From positions 1 through 64,000 of IMG/VR virus record IMGVR_UViG_3300046455_000477: a stretch of 64,000 nucleotides of DNA; one strand, 5' to 3'. The DNA is from a virus. Numbering within the stretch: position 1 is the first letter of the stretch; each line of letters begins with the position of its first letter. This document shows, one piece after another, positions 8,111-16,714 of this stretch. The notes beneath the pieces were generated by a model. The model worked only from the letters and a program-made list of their open reading frames with translations. It did not search any database and was not told where the DNA came from. The position numbers and the translations under genes were made by a program.

Positions 8111-8595
8111 TACTCCACCTCGGCGTCCTCGAGATGCCCTACGTCAACGCTCCGGCCGCGAAGGCACGGAAGAACCCTGGGAAGCGGAGCAAAGCTCCCC
8201 CCCGGACGGCGCGTGGTGGAACGAAGACAACCGGACAGGTTGCCGGATACCTGGAGAACAACTACGGACTGATGCAGGCATACTTCAGCATGTACTCCAG
8301 GAATATATCCGGACAGATAGAGGAGTCCATGCGGGACGCGCTGGAGAGCATGATGATGGGCGCTCCGGCCACGCTTAACCCGATGGGGGCAGCTACGAGT
8401 GAGATTGAGACTGACTTCAAGCGGGCGCTGTCGCTTAGGGAGTTTGACGGACGGCTGCAGGGAGTTCCGACGAAGGCGGCGCTGGCGGGGGTGAGTCACA
8501 GGTTCAAGCATCCCCGCGCCAAGCGCCCGAGCCGTCCCTCGTTTATCGACACCGGGTTGTATCAGGCCAGCTTCAAGTCGTGGGTTGACGGATGA
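8107..8595 (+). CDS. Basic neck or tail-completion protein, unknown
   Basis: A 162-residue protein. GTG 8107 is chosen because it overlaps the preceding stop (GTGA), the commonest junction type here; the open frame extends upstream only as a shadow of the previous gene. The N-terminus is strongly basic (KARKNPGKRSKAPPR), followed by a helical middle (NYGLMQAYFSMYSR) and another basic stretch HPRAKRPSRPS. Ends with ATGA overlap to 8592. Size and position fit a tail-completion or head-tail joining protein. Function inferred. Confidence 0.5.
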   Translation: MILHLGVLEMPYVNAPAAKARKNPGKRSKAPPRTARGGTKTTGQVAGYLENNYGLMQAYFSMYSRNISGQIEESMRDALESMMMGAPATLNPMGAATSEIETDFKRALSLREFDGRLQGVPTKAALAGVSHRFKHPRAKRPSRPSFIDTGLYQASFKSWVDG

Positions 8596-9524
8596 GCGAG
8601 TCCCCGTATCACCCGACGGATCTCAATCCGGCACTGATCGGGGGGCTGAGGGAGCTCACGCGCGACACCGAGATTGTGTTCTCGCAGCACGTCAGGAAGG
8701 TTCTTCCGCTGGACGGATACGTCTTCTGGCTCAAGGTTCAGCAGACGACGCTTCGGGGTAGTCTCCACACATCAGCGACGCTTCAGCAGTTGGAGGATGA
8801 GACGGTCGCGGTTAACACCGTTGTATTCACGACGAACGAGCAGATTCAGGACTTTGACCTGATCGCGCCGACGATGATGTGGGTTGGTGAGTGGGATAAC
8901 CTGAGGTTCGCGTTTAGTCAACAGGGAAACTTTTTCGAGGCAGCTGGACTGTATCACTACATCGGGCAGGCGCTCGGGTTCTCTATGGATAAGCAGTTGC
9001 TGGATCTGGGGGAGGAGCCCCCGGACGATACTCTGATTGTATCGAACAGTCTTCCGGCTTGGCTTGCTATCAAGGATTACAGGCCGGTCTGGCTGCAACC
9101 CGATAATATTGAATTAGAGATATTTCCGTCGTTTCTGGTTCCGCAGAACTGTGAGCCACCCTTTGGGACAATTCACATAGAGCCCTCCGGAACGCGCCCG
9201 CTCGCGGCGTTCCCGACACTCGGGAAGCGTTTCAAGCACACTCAGTTATCCAGGGACACGGTCAGACTAACGTTCTACGGTTTGACTAACGAGCGGATGA
9301 TGGATTGGTACGAGACCATGATTCGCTACAGCGAGGATCACAGCTACATCGGGATGGGTTCGATGCCCGTCGTGAAGGACGAGAAGAAGATTCAGGTGGA
9401 GTTCGGGATTCTCGGAATGAAGAAGACGATGGATCTGGAGGTGAACTACCTGCAGTCCCAGATGCGCGACTTGGCGCGACAGATGATCCTGTCCGCAAAG
9501 GCAACAGTAACCGCTACTTGGTGA
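8592..9524 (+). CDS. Structural protein of the neck or tail, unknown
   Basis: A 310-residue acidic, aromatic-rich protein with no signal or membrane segment. It is a single mixed alpha/beta domain, including VEFGILGMKKTMDLEVNY near the C-terminus. ATG 8592 overlaps the previous stop (ATGA). It is translationally coupled to the neck genes and precedes the sheath region, so a virion role is likely. I could not place it in a named family. Confidence 0.5.
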   Translation: MSESPYHPTDLNPALIGGLRELTRDTEIVFSQHVRKVLPLDGYVFWLKVQQTTLRGSLHTSATLQQLEDETVAVNTVVFTTNEQIQDFDLIAPTMMWVGEWDNLRFAFSQQGNFFEAAGLYHYIGQALGFSMDKQLLDLGEEPPDDTLIVSNSLPAWLAIKDYRPVWLQPDNIELEIFPSFLVPQNCEPPFGTIHIEPSGTRPLAAFPTLGKRFKHTQLSRDTVRLTFYGLTNERMMDWYETMIRYSEDHSYIGMGSMPVVKDEKKIQVEFGILGMKKTMDLEVNYLQSQMRDLARQMILSAKATVTATW

Positions 9525-9542
9525 ATAGAGGAGACAGGTCAG

Positions 9543-9845
9543 ATGCCGCAGTATCCGAATAATGTTCTCGTTAGCACGATGAACGACAGGACGGTTCCGG
9601 GGGTGACGGGCGCAACGGTCGTAGCGACCGGTGTGGGACGCATTAACCGCGTCAACGTTGTCGTTGCTGGTAGTGCTGCCGGAGCAGTCTACGACGCCGC
9701 CACGGTTCCTGCAGGGACCGCTGCGACTCAGCTTATCTCGCTTCCGAATACTCTGGGTAGCTATCCGATTGACATGCAGTTCACGAACGGTCTTCTCGTT
9801 ACGCCCGGAGCGGGTCAGACGCTGGCGGTTTCCTGGAGGCGGTGA
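9543..9845 (+). CDS. Small beta-rich virion protein
   Basis: A 100-residue protein rich in Val, Ala, Gly and Thr, with alternating hydrophobic strands (TVVATGVGRINRVNVVVAG, AGQTLAVSW) suggesting a compact beta sandwich. RBS AGAGGAG precedes ATG 9543. Small proteins of this kind beside sheath genes are often decoration or neck proteins. No motif gives a firm function. The 41 bases after it contain only the ribosome site of the sheath gene. Confidence 0.5.
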   Translation: MPQYPNNVLVSTMNDRTVPGVTGATVVATGVGRINRVNVVVAGSAAGAVYDAATVPAGTAATQLISLPNTLGSYPIDMQFTNGLLVTPGAGQTLAVSWRR

Positions 9846-9886
9846 GCTTCTGTGGATAACAGCGGCATCGCTAGGAGATAGCGCCA

Positions 9887-11050
9887 ATGACCAATCAAAT
9901 TGTTACAATCAACGTCAGCCAGAATGTCGGCGCGACTCCCAGCACCCTGCAGAGGACGGGCGCGCTGATCAGTATGGGCGGGACGACCAAGACGGCCAGC
10001 AGTCTGACACTGGTGACGGGGATGCCTGATGTAACCGCCATCCTGGCGCCAGCATCAAGCGCAACGGATGAACTGAGCGACATGGCAACGACCTTCTTTA
10101 GTCAGGGGTCGTCCATTGGGGTTTATATCCTGGAGCTCGGGACCGGGACGCCAGCGGCGGCGATTGGCCTGCTGACGACCTGGCTCAACAATAATCCGCA
10201 GCACGTCTACGCTTTTCTGGTTCCGCGGTCCTGGGACAACGATCCGGCGTTTCTGACCCTGATCGCGCAATACGAGTCAACAACGGCGATGACCTACTTC
10301 TGGGTGACGACGACCCAGGCAAACTACACTCACTACTTGCCGACGATGAAGGACGTTGTCGCCTGGCTGGAGGCTCCGTCTGGTTTGTTTGCGACCGAAT
10401 TCAGCGCGGCGGCGGGGTTCTGGATAACGCTGCACTACAAACCTTCATCGACCAACAAGGTGACGCCGTTCTGCTTCAGCTATGTCTCTGGCGTCACGCC
10501 ATACCCGGTTGTCGGGACAGCACCGTTGCGGTCGCAGCTCAAGGACCACGGCGTCAACATTATCAGCACGGGCAGCGAAGGCGGCATAACAAACGACATG
10601 CTGATCTGGGGCAGCAACATGGACGTGCGACCGTTCAACTATTGGTACAGCGTCGATTGGTGCCAGATCAACCTGAAACTCCAGTTGGCGAACTGCATCA
10701 TTAACGGCAGCAACAATCCGATCAATCCCCTCTACCTTAATCAGGACGGGATCAACCGCCTGGAGGCGGTCGCCGCAAAGGTCATGAACTCCGCTGTCAC
10801 CTTCGGCCTGGCGTTGGGAACGGTCATCCAGCTTGAACTGGATGGTCCCGATCTGGCCGACTACTTCGACAGTGGCGCCGGAGCGGGACAGATCGTCATC
10901 AACGCGGTTCCGTTTGTCGCTTACTACACGGCCAATCCAGGCGACTATAAGATTGGGGTCTATGATGGTTTGAGCGTTACCTATACGCCGTTGCGTGGCT
11001 TCGATAATATCACCGTTAACCTGAATGTCAGTGACTTTGTCACCGCATAA
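9887..11050 (+). CDS. Contractile tail sheath protein, DUF3383-like
   Basis: A 387-residue protein resembling the DUF3383 sheath family. It opens with VTINVSQNVGATPSTLQRTGALIS, the strand set that handshakes with neighbours, has a variable central domain, and ends with the C-terminal domain through VTYTPLRGFDNITVNLNVSDF. It polymerises around the tube and contracts during injection. This gene is the main evidence for myovirus morphology. It is followed by the tube gene 14 bases downstream. Confidence 0.75.
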   Translation: MTNQIVTINVSQNVGATPSTLQRTGALISMGGTTKTASSLTLVTGMPDVTAILAPASSATDELSDMATTFFSQGSSIGVYILELGTGTPAAAIGLLTTWLNNNPQHVYAFLVPRSWDNDPAFLTLIAQYESTTAMTYFWVTTTQANYTHYLPTMKDVVAWLEAPSGLFATEFSAAAGFWITLHYKPSSTNKVTPFCFSYVSGVTPYPVVGTAPLRSQLKDHGVNIISTGSEGGITNDMLIWGSNMDVRPFNYWYSVDWCQINLKLQLANCIINGSNNPINPLYLNQDGINRLEAVAAKVMNSAVTFGLALGTVIQLELDGPDLADYFDSGAGAGQIVINAVPFVAYYTANPGDYKIGVYDGLSVTYTPLRGFDNITVNLNVSDFVTA

Positions 11051-11064
11051 TGGGAGAGTAAACC

Positions 11065-11502
11065 ATGCCCAACCCGCTGATCGATCAGGGCGTTGTCAAT
11101 CGCCTTCGCGGTAGCCTTGTCCTGCCTGATAATCCTTCCCTCAACATAACTGCCCCCTATCTTGGCCGTGCCGGGATCAGGTTGGCGCTGCAGGGTCAGG
11201 CGACCGTCTATCTGCCGACACTGACCGGCGCTGTCAGGTCGCCGGAGCCCTACATGATGATCCAGCTATCAGCCAACCTGCTTAAGTCGCAACCGTTGTG
11301 CGATGCTTACAAACGTCGCATGGAGACTGATAGCGCGCTCGGCAACGGCACTGTCCGAACAGACAGTAGCACCCTGTCGGTCTATGAGTTGATCAACCTG
11401 TCGGTTGCCGAGGTGCGAGAGTTAAGCTTCACCGGGGAGGACGCTGACTTTATCATTACGATCATCGGCTACTACTCAACTAATTCCTCTCTGTTTGGGT
11501 GA
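11065..11502 (+). CDS. Tail tube protein
   Basis: A 145-residue protein directly after the sheath, in the size range of contractile tail tube monomers. It reads as a beta-barrel with one helix: NPSLNITAPYLGRAGIRLAL, MMIQLSANLLKSQPL, and a polar end DADFIITIIGYYSTNSSLFG. RBS GGGAGA precedes ATG 11065. Tube hexamers would form the inner channel for DNA passage. Assignment rests on position, length and strand pattern. Confidence 0.65.
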   Translation: MPNPLIDQGVVNRLRGSLVLPDNPSLNITAPYLGRAGIRLALQGQATVYLPTLTGAVRSPEPYMMIQLSANLLKSQPLCDAYKRRMETDSALGNGTVRTDSSTLSVYELINLSVAEVRELSFTGEDADFIITIIGYYSTNSSLFG

Positions 11503-11506
11503 TGGT

Positions 11507-11731
11507 GTGAGCAAACAATTCAACACCCAGATGCCTGAAGACATAGAACCTATTCTGCAATTCTTCGCTTACGACCATCTGCCGCCGCATCTGGCGGCGA
11601 TCAGTCAACAATTCAGTCTTCTGGCCCAGGCGGTGGTTGATGTTTTGCCGCGCAACCCCGAGCGCACGGTGGCGCTGCGCAAGTTACTGGAAGCGAAGGA
11701 CGCCGCCGTTCGCGCGCGGCTCTATCAGTAA
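11507..11731 (+). CDS. Acb2/Tad1 hairpin-like putative cyclic-nucleotide sponge
   Basis: A 74-residue protein with the two-helix signature of the Acb2/Tad1 hairpin family: FFAYDHLPPHL, then LAQAVVDVLPRNPERTVALR, then KLLEAKDAAVRA. Characterised members form small oligomers that bind the cyclic nucleotide signals of CBASS or Thoeris immunity and stop effector activation. Start is GTG 11507, five bases after the tube stop; TTG 11495 is a weaker alternative. The gene is an insertion between tube and chaperones and is translated with late virion genes, an unexpected time for an anti-defence protein. Binding activity is inferred from family resemblance. Confidence 0.7.
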   Translation: MSKQFNTQMPEDIEPILQFFAYDHLPPHLAAISQQFSLLAQAVVDVLPRNPERTVALRKLLEAKDAAVRARLYQ

Positions 11732-11757
11732 ACTCTGGAAGCAAGGGTTGAAGCGTT

Positions 11758-12333
11758 ATGCGACTAAACGAGCGGCTAAACTTTGTCTTGCCGCTGTATC
11801 GCGGGGACGACGATTGCTACGCGTGGGTCCACGCGGCACCGATCAGCCGCGAGGTCTTTGAGTCAAACTACCTGCTGCTATCGAAGACTTTCACGGCTAT
11901 TCACAGCGAGGGCCTGGGCGAGATCGCCGGTCCCAAGATCGCAAAACTCCTGCTTAATGATGTCGCCAAAAGCATGGACTCCAGCAATCCGGATATCGTA
12001 ACGCGACCGTTGCTAAACGAAATACGTCGATTGAGCAACGTCATGCTGAAGACCGCCACAGCGTGGGAGACCATGCCGCTGCAGGACGCGATCCAACACA
12101 AGCAGCTGGACGAGGAGGACATCGGGGAGGTCGAGAATATCCTGACTTTTTTTACTGTCGTCTTGCATCTCTATCCGAAAAACATGCGTCAGGCCTATCT
12201 GGATGGCGCTACGAAAATGTGGGGTGCTCAAATGCTATCATCCAATTCTACGGAGTTTCTCAATTCTTTGCCGACCTCGAGCGAGATCGTCAGCATTGGC
12301 GCGAAGGCGATAGCATCGTCGGTGCCATCCTAG
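11758..12333 (+). CDS. Tail assembly chaperone, zero frame
   Basis: A 191-residue, mostly helical protein between tube and tape measure, the standard place for gpG-type chaperones. The last 30 residues (after about 12222) have unnatural composition, whereas the -1 frame over the same bases reads well; this suggests the coding signal crosses frames, as in programmed frameshifting. It would coat the tape measure during tail assembly. No RNA pseudoknot was modelled. Confidence 0.6.
   Translation: MRLNERLNFVLPLYRGDDDCYAWVHAAPISREVFESNYLLLSKTFTAIHSEGLGEIAGPKIAKLLLNDVAKSMDSSNPDIVTRPLLNEIRRLSNVMLKTATAWETMPLQDAIQHKQLDEEDIGEVENILTFFTVVLHLYPKNMRQAYLDGATKMWGAQMLSSNSTEFLNSLPTSSEIVSIGAKAIASSVPS
12147..12153 (+). 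promoter_or_regulatory. Candidate -1 ribosomal slippery heptamer T TTT TTT
   Basis: Seven T residues are phased T|TTT|TTT relative to the zero frame, a canonical X XXY YYZ form. A -1 slip here keeps an open frame to 12473. A second possible slip, G|AAA|ATG near 12213-12219, fits the change of coding quality better. Which is used, if either, is not settled by sequence. Confidence 0.45.
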
Positions 12334-12473
12334 ACTGGGTCATGAATGACGGCTTCGTTAAATTCTTCGAAGACTACGACCTGGAGTTTGCTTACCAATC
12401 GGCGGCTGAATTTAGACAGCGGCATCTGGTCAACGGTCTGGCTAGGCAGATGTCCAGGATCATGGGAGGCTAG
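12153..12473 (+). CDS. Tail assembly chaperone, -1 frame extension (gpGT-like)
   Basis: This open -1 frame has no good start of its own before ATG 12342. It ends DWVMNDGFVKFFEDYDLEFAY and RHLVNGLARQMSRIMGG, an acidic helical domain of the kind fused to gpG by frameshift. It stops three bases before the tape measure start. The exact fusion point is uncertain; from about 12222 onward the coding is convincing. Confidence 0.5.
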   Translation, partial: YCRLASLSEKHASGLSGWRYENVGCSNAIIQFYGVSQFFADLERDRQHWREGDSIVGAILDWVMNDGFVKFFEDYDLEFAYQSAAEFRQRHLVNGLARQMSRIMGG

Positions 12474-12475
12474 AC

Positions 12476-14668
12476 TTGGCGGTTAAGTCTGTCATTGATA
12501 TTGAAGTCAACGACGCTTCGTTTAAGAAGTTTGTCGAGTCGTTCAAAGACTATCAGGACATGCTTGGCAAGCAGCCGAGGAATTGGCAGGGGTTAAACAG
12601 CGGAATCGATAAAGCCGTCGCATCGCTTGACAAGCTGGTCAGCTCGTTTCAAGAGATGGTCGATCTGACGCGGGAGCGTCAGAAGATCGGTGAAAATGTA
12701 ACAACGCAGACTCGCGGTCAGACAACGCACGTCGAGCGGCAGGCTCAGGTGTGGAAGAACCTGGGACGGACGATCAAGGACGCGGCTGGTCACATCGTTG
12801 GCATGACACGGTCGCTGCTGAGCTGGGGAACGCTGACCGGCGTTCTGTCTGGCCTGCTGGGTGCCGGTGGACTGTTTGGCATATCAAGGCTGGCGCAGGC
12901 GGCGCAGGGCTACAGGCGGTCCTCTCTTGGCCTGGGCGCTACGGTTGGCGAACAGCGCGCCTTCACGCTTAGTTATGGCCGCATGGTCAACGCGGGGAGT
13001 GTCCTGGGAGGCGTCAGCGAGGCGCTGTCTGATCCCAGCAAGCGCGGGACGCTTTATCCGTTCATCAAGGAGCCGGAGCTGAAGGGCAAGGATACCGGCG
13101 AAGTCGCGGTCTTGCTGATGCAGCGGATGAAGGAGATGCTGGACAAGACTGATCCAAGCATGATCGGCGCCGTCCATGGCTCCATGAATATGGGGCAGTT
13201 CATAACGCCCGAAGAAGCTCGGGCAATGCGAGCAACGCCAAAGGCCGAAACAGACGCTTACGCCAAGCAGTACGAGGCGTTGATCAAGACGCTTGATCTG
13301 ACCAAGCAGCAACAGAAGGTTTGGTCAGATCTTGCAACCCAACTCAAGATAAGTGGCGAGCAGATAGAGACGCTGTTTGTTAGGAAGCTGACCGGCTGGG
13401 CACCGCAGCTTTCGTCGATATCGGACTCGCTTAAAAGCATGTTTGAGACAATGCTCAACAGCAAGGTGTTGGAAGGCTGGATAAAGGACGTGGAGGGTGC
13501 GCTCAAGACTCTGGCGCAATACATGAAGACCGACGCTTTCAAGACGGATGTTGAAAATTTCATGAATAAGGTCGGGGAATTCGTTAAGGGTGTGGGAGAA
13601 ATGATATTGGCCATGGGGCGCTTCGTTACCTGGGTAAGGAGTCTTCCCTTCTTTAAGGAGAAGCTTGAGAACAAGGCCAGTCCCGAGGTATGGCCGGAGG
13701 ACAAGAGTGACCTGGACAAGGCCAGGGAGAAGCGCGCAGCCGAGATCCAAGAAGACATGAGAAAGCGGGGGTTGAACCCTGATTCCGACACCCCCATAAA
13801 CGAAAGGGAGCAGGCTCCGTGGAGCCCATTTAACAAAGACGCGACCGGTTTCAAGGAAGGCTTTAAGCAATTTTTCAGGGACCTTTTTCCGCATAATCGA
13901 AAGGAGGGCGAGGAGACACCGGAGGGGGAGCGATCCCTCTTCATGGAGCTTATGCGCCTGTTGCTGAAGAAGTCGCGGGACGATGAGAAGACGCCAGCCG
14001 TCATGGGGCCATCGACGACCGGTTATCACGTCCAGCCTTTTGGTGATCTGATGCATCAGGTCCGCGCCAACATTTCCGGCGGCGCAGGCGGCGGCGTGGG
14101 TGGTTGGCCCGGTGGCGGCGGCGCGCAGGTCACAAACGCCGTCTACCGCCCTCCAGGCGTCAGCAACGGCAGCCTGGCAAACAATGAGGCTGTAACCGAA
14201 CAGTTTTTTAGGGACAACGGTTTCAGTGATGCCGCGGTCGCCGGTCTTATGGCCAATATCAGTGCTGAGTCTGGCTTTGATCCGCAGCGGGTCAATAAAG
14301 TAGGTGGCGATGCCGGTTTGATGCAGTGGCGCGGCGACCGGGCGAAAGAGTTCTTCAGGCAGTATCATCACACAGTTCAGGAAGGAAAGTTGCAGGAGCA
14401 ACTCGACTATGCGCTATGGGAACTGACGCAGGGGCCGGAGCGCGCGCATGGCGATATCCTGCGCCGCATGACTGATCCTGGCCGCGCTGGTCGTTATGTC
14501 TCGACTGACATAGAGCGTCCCCATGATCCCAGTGGCAGGGTGGCTGGCGAACGGGAGGCCGAGGCGGTCAGACGCTATCGGCGCTATAATGTCGGCGGCT
14601 TAAAGGTCGAGATACATAATAACACCGGCGGCGCTGCAGCCGTCAAGACAGCGGCGCTGCCGACGTGA
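12476..14668 (+). CDS. Tape measure protein with tail lysozyme domain
   Basis: A 730-residue protein, short for a tape measure. N-terminal helices lead to a hydrophobic Gly-rich segment (about 115-150, LLSWGTLTGVLSGLLGAGGL) typical of tape measures, then long amphipathic helices to about 500 and a Gly-rich hinge (about 540-565). From about residue 572 a phage tail lysozyme domain follows: VTEQFFRDNGFSDAAVAGL, ANISAESGFDPQ, AGLMQWRGDRAKEF. It would set tail length and cut peptidoglycan at entry. TTG 12476 is the start, with GGGAGG upstream. Confidence 0.8.
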   Translation: MAVKSVIDIEVNDASFKKFVESFKDYQDMLGKQPRNWQGLNSGIDKAVASLDKLVSSFQEMVDLTRERQKIGENVTTQTRGQTTHVERQAQVWKNLGRTIKDAAGHIVGMTRSLLSWGTLTGVLSGLLGAGGLFGISRLAQAAQGYRRSSLGLGATVGEQRAFTLSYGRMVNAGSVLGGVSEALSDPSKRGTLYPFIKEPELKGKDTGEVAVLLMQRMKEMLDKTDPSMIGAVHGSMNMGQFITPEEARAMRATPKAETDAYAKQYEALIKTLDLTKQQQKVWSDLATQLKISGEQIETLFVRKLTGWAPQLSSISDSLKSMFETMLNSKVLEGWIKDVEGALKTLAQYMKTDAFKTDVENFMNKVGEFVKGVGEMILAMGRFVTWVRSLPFFKEKLENKASPEVWPEDKSDLDKAREKRAAEIQEDMRKRGLNPDSDTPINEREQAPWSPFNKDATGFKEGFKQFFRDLFPHNRKEGEETPEGERSLFMELMRLLLKKSRDDEKTPAVMGPSTTGYHVQPFGDLMHQVRANISGGAGGGVGGWPGGGGAQVTNAVYRPPGVSNGSLANNEAVTEQFFRDNGFSDAAVAGLMANISAESGFDPQRVNKVGGDAGLMQWRGDRAKEFFRQYHHTVQEGKLQEQLDYALWELTQGPERAHGDILRRMTDPGRAGRYVSTDIERPHDPSGRVAGEREAEAVRRYRRYNVGGLKVEIHNNTGGAAAVKTAALPT

Positions 14669-15435
14669 GCGGCATCCTTGGTAGCATCGGTAGCAGCGCT
14701 TTTAAGCTGGCGTTTGAAATATCGCCAATCGTTTTGGTAGGCGGGATAATCCCAGGCGGCATTCTGCCAATCGTCGCGATCACGCAATCCGCCAGCTTCC
14801 TGCAAGGCATCCTGTCTGGTCAAAACCCGCTCGACTTAGACGATCACTTCGCGCACTTTCAACCCGTGCCGGGCGCTGAACTGATCAGCAACCAGATCGG
14901 GACTTATCCGTTCGCCAACAGTGCCGTTGCCGCAAACGCGGTCATCAGACAGCCGATTAATTTTTCAATGCTGATGATCGCGCCTGCCAAGGGGGCGTTT
15001 GGCTTTGCCACCAAGCTGGCGACGATGATTGCGATGAAGATGGTGCTCAACCAGCATATCAGCAGTGGTGGGACTTTCACGGTCATAACGCCATCGTTCT
15101 TTCAGACCAATTGTCTGTTGACCAACGTGCGCGACGTGTCGCCTGGTCAGACCAAGCAGACGCAGATCGAATGGCAGTTTGACTTTACTGCACCGTTGCT
15201 GACCATCAACGATGCACAATCGATCATGAGTTCATTGATGAACAAGATATCTGGGGGTTCGCAGATTGACGGCGCGCCAGCCTGGTCCAACGCCAGCAAT
15301 GTGGTTGGCAATGCCGATGTGGCGATTGCCCCCAGCGTTGTCCCGGCTACGACAGGCCTGCCAGCGGCGACCGTCGCGCCTAACATCCCTGGTCCGATTA
15401 ATGCTTTTCCTCCACTCGGACCGGGGCTTGGTTGA
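14665..15435 (+). CDS. Baseplate or tail-tip structural protein
   Basis: A 256-residue protein starting at GTG 14665 (GTGA overlap with tape measure). The N-terminus is hydrophobic and Gly/Ile-rich (residues about 10-55), followed by a folded middle and a Pro/Ala-rich tail (NIPGPINAFPPLGPG). It lies between tape measure and baseplate plug. Placement after the tape measure suggests an adaptor at the tube-baseplate joint. No named domain assigned. Confidence 0.5.
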   Translation: MSGILGSIGSSAFKLAFEISPIVLVGGIIPGGILPIVAITQSASFLQGILSGQNPLDLDDHFAHFQPVPGAELISNQIGTYPFANSAVAANAVIRQPINFSMLMIAPAKGAFGFATKLATMIAMKMVLNQHISSGGTFTVITPSFFQTNCLLTNVRDVSPGQTKQTQIEWQFDFTAPLLTINDAQSIMSSLMNKISGGSQIDGAPAWSNASNVVGNADVAIAPSVVPATTGLPAATVAPNIPGPINAFPPLGPGLG

Positions 15436-15704
15436 TGGCGACCTTGGTCCCCTTCCTGCCGTCGCCAATCAGCGCTTTCCGCTTTAGCGCGACCTTTGAC
15501 GACGCGCTCCACGATTGCATTGTGCATTGGAACGTTGTCGGTCAGCGATGGTATCTGACGGTCGTCCGCCAAGACGGCACGCGCATCGTGACCATAGCGC
15601 GGGTCGCAAGTCCGGATAATTACGACATCGACCTGATAGCTGGTTACTTCGCTTCGACCATGGTCTTTCGTCAGTCAAGTCAAATGTTTGAGATTAATCC
15701 ATGA
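15435..15704 (+). CDS. Baseplate plug protein, Pam3 gp18-like
   Basis: An 89-residue protein whose pattern LVPFLPSPISAFRFSATFDD, HWNVVGQRWYLTVVRQDG fits the small baseplate plug family known from cyanophage Pam3. ATG 15435 overlaps the previous stop (TGATG). The plug closes the tube near the hub before contraction. It is followed by the hub gene with an ATGA overlap. Confidence 0.65.
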   Translation: MATLVPFLPSPISAFRFSATFDDALHDCIVHWNVVGQRWYLTVVRQDGTRIVTIARVASPDNYDIDLIAGYFASTMVFRQSSQMFEINP

Positions 15705-16714
15705 GGTATTACTCAGTAACCATAACCAATCCCAGTACAGGCAAGACTATCCTGCCGTCAAGTCTCAAAGGCAACATCATCTCAAGTTTAGACACCGCAG
15801 GCAAGTTTAATCCGCAAGCGCTCAACATTGAATTTGATCTGGCGATGCCAACGTTCAACGCACCTGATCAGGACGGCTGGTTGCGGATATGGGGACTTTC
15901 TCTGAAGGACCTTGGCTCCGCCTTTGACCTAAACAGGATGGTGGTCGATCTGAGCGTGGGCATGTCCAAGGGCCTGCCGCTTGCCAAACCAGATCAGCAA
16001 GGCCTGATCATGCACGGCATGATCAAGGCGGCATACGGTAACTGGATTGGCGTTGATCAGACGCTGGACATGAATTTTATGGCTGATACCGGCGGGCCGC
16101 AGGTAGCGGATAATAAGAACTATCCCTTCGTCTGGCGCAAGGGGGAGGAGTTGTCAACAGCCATAGGGCGGACGCTGGCGACAGCTCTCAAGGGATTTAA
16201 GCAGGACATCCGTATCAGTAAGAACCTTGTCTTGGCTTACGACGAAAGCGGCTTTTATCAGTCGGCGCAACAATTCAATGATTACCTGAACGACCGCGCC
16301 AAGGCGATCCTAAAGAAAGCCAATTATCAAAGCATAACGATTTCGACGGATGGCTCAACCGTTCACGTCACGGACGGAACGGTTTCGGAGGGGGAGAAGG
16401 AGACGACCGAGATAGCGTTCGAGGATTTGATCGGGCAGCCAACCTGGATCGGGACGCTGGAGATCTCCTTCAAGACGGTTCTGCGCGGTGATCTGCATGT
16501 TGGTAACTATGTCAGGCTACCAAGGGGACCACGCCAGTTGACGATAGCCAGTAACAGCGGCTTTAGTCAGGAACAAAATCCGGCCAACAAATCAACCTTT
16601 GAGGGAAAGTTCTATATAAAGGATGTTCACCACTACGGCAACTTTCGCCAGCCTGACGCCGAAAGTTGGAACACAACAGTCATAGCCGCGCAATCGGAGC
16701 CTAAAAATGTCTGA
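15701..16714 (+). CDS. Baseplate hub protein
   Basis: A 337-residue protein in the position of a gp27-like or gpD-like hub. It begins MRYYSVTITNPSTGK, has a beta-barrel-like first half, a helical middle with NDYLNDRAKAILKKANY, and the hub-type end LHVGNYVRLP, FYIKDVHHYGNFRQPDAESW. The trimeric hub would join tube to spike, which is the next gene (8-base overlap). Family assignment is by order and strand pattern. Confidence 0.6.
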   Translation: MRYYSVTITNPSTGKTILPSSLKGNIISSLDTAGKFNPQALNIEFDLAMPTFNAPDQDGWLRIWGLSLKDLGSAFDLNRMVVDLSVGMSKGLPLAKPDQQGLIMHGMIKAAYGNWIGVDQTLDMNFMADTGGPQVADNKNYPFVWRKGEELSTAIGRTLATALKGFKQDIRISKNLVLAYDESGFYQSAQQFNDYLNDRAKAILKKANYQSITISTDGSTVHVTDGTVSEGEKETTEIAFEDLIGQPTWIGTLEISFKTVLRGDLHVGNYVRLPRGPRQLTIASNSGFSQEQNPANKSTFEGKFYIKDVHHYGNFRQPDAESWNTTVIAAQSEPKNV

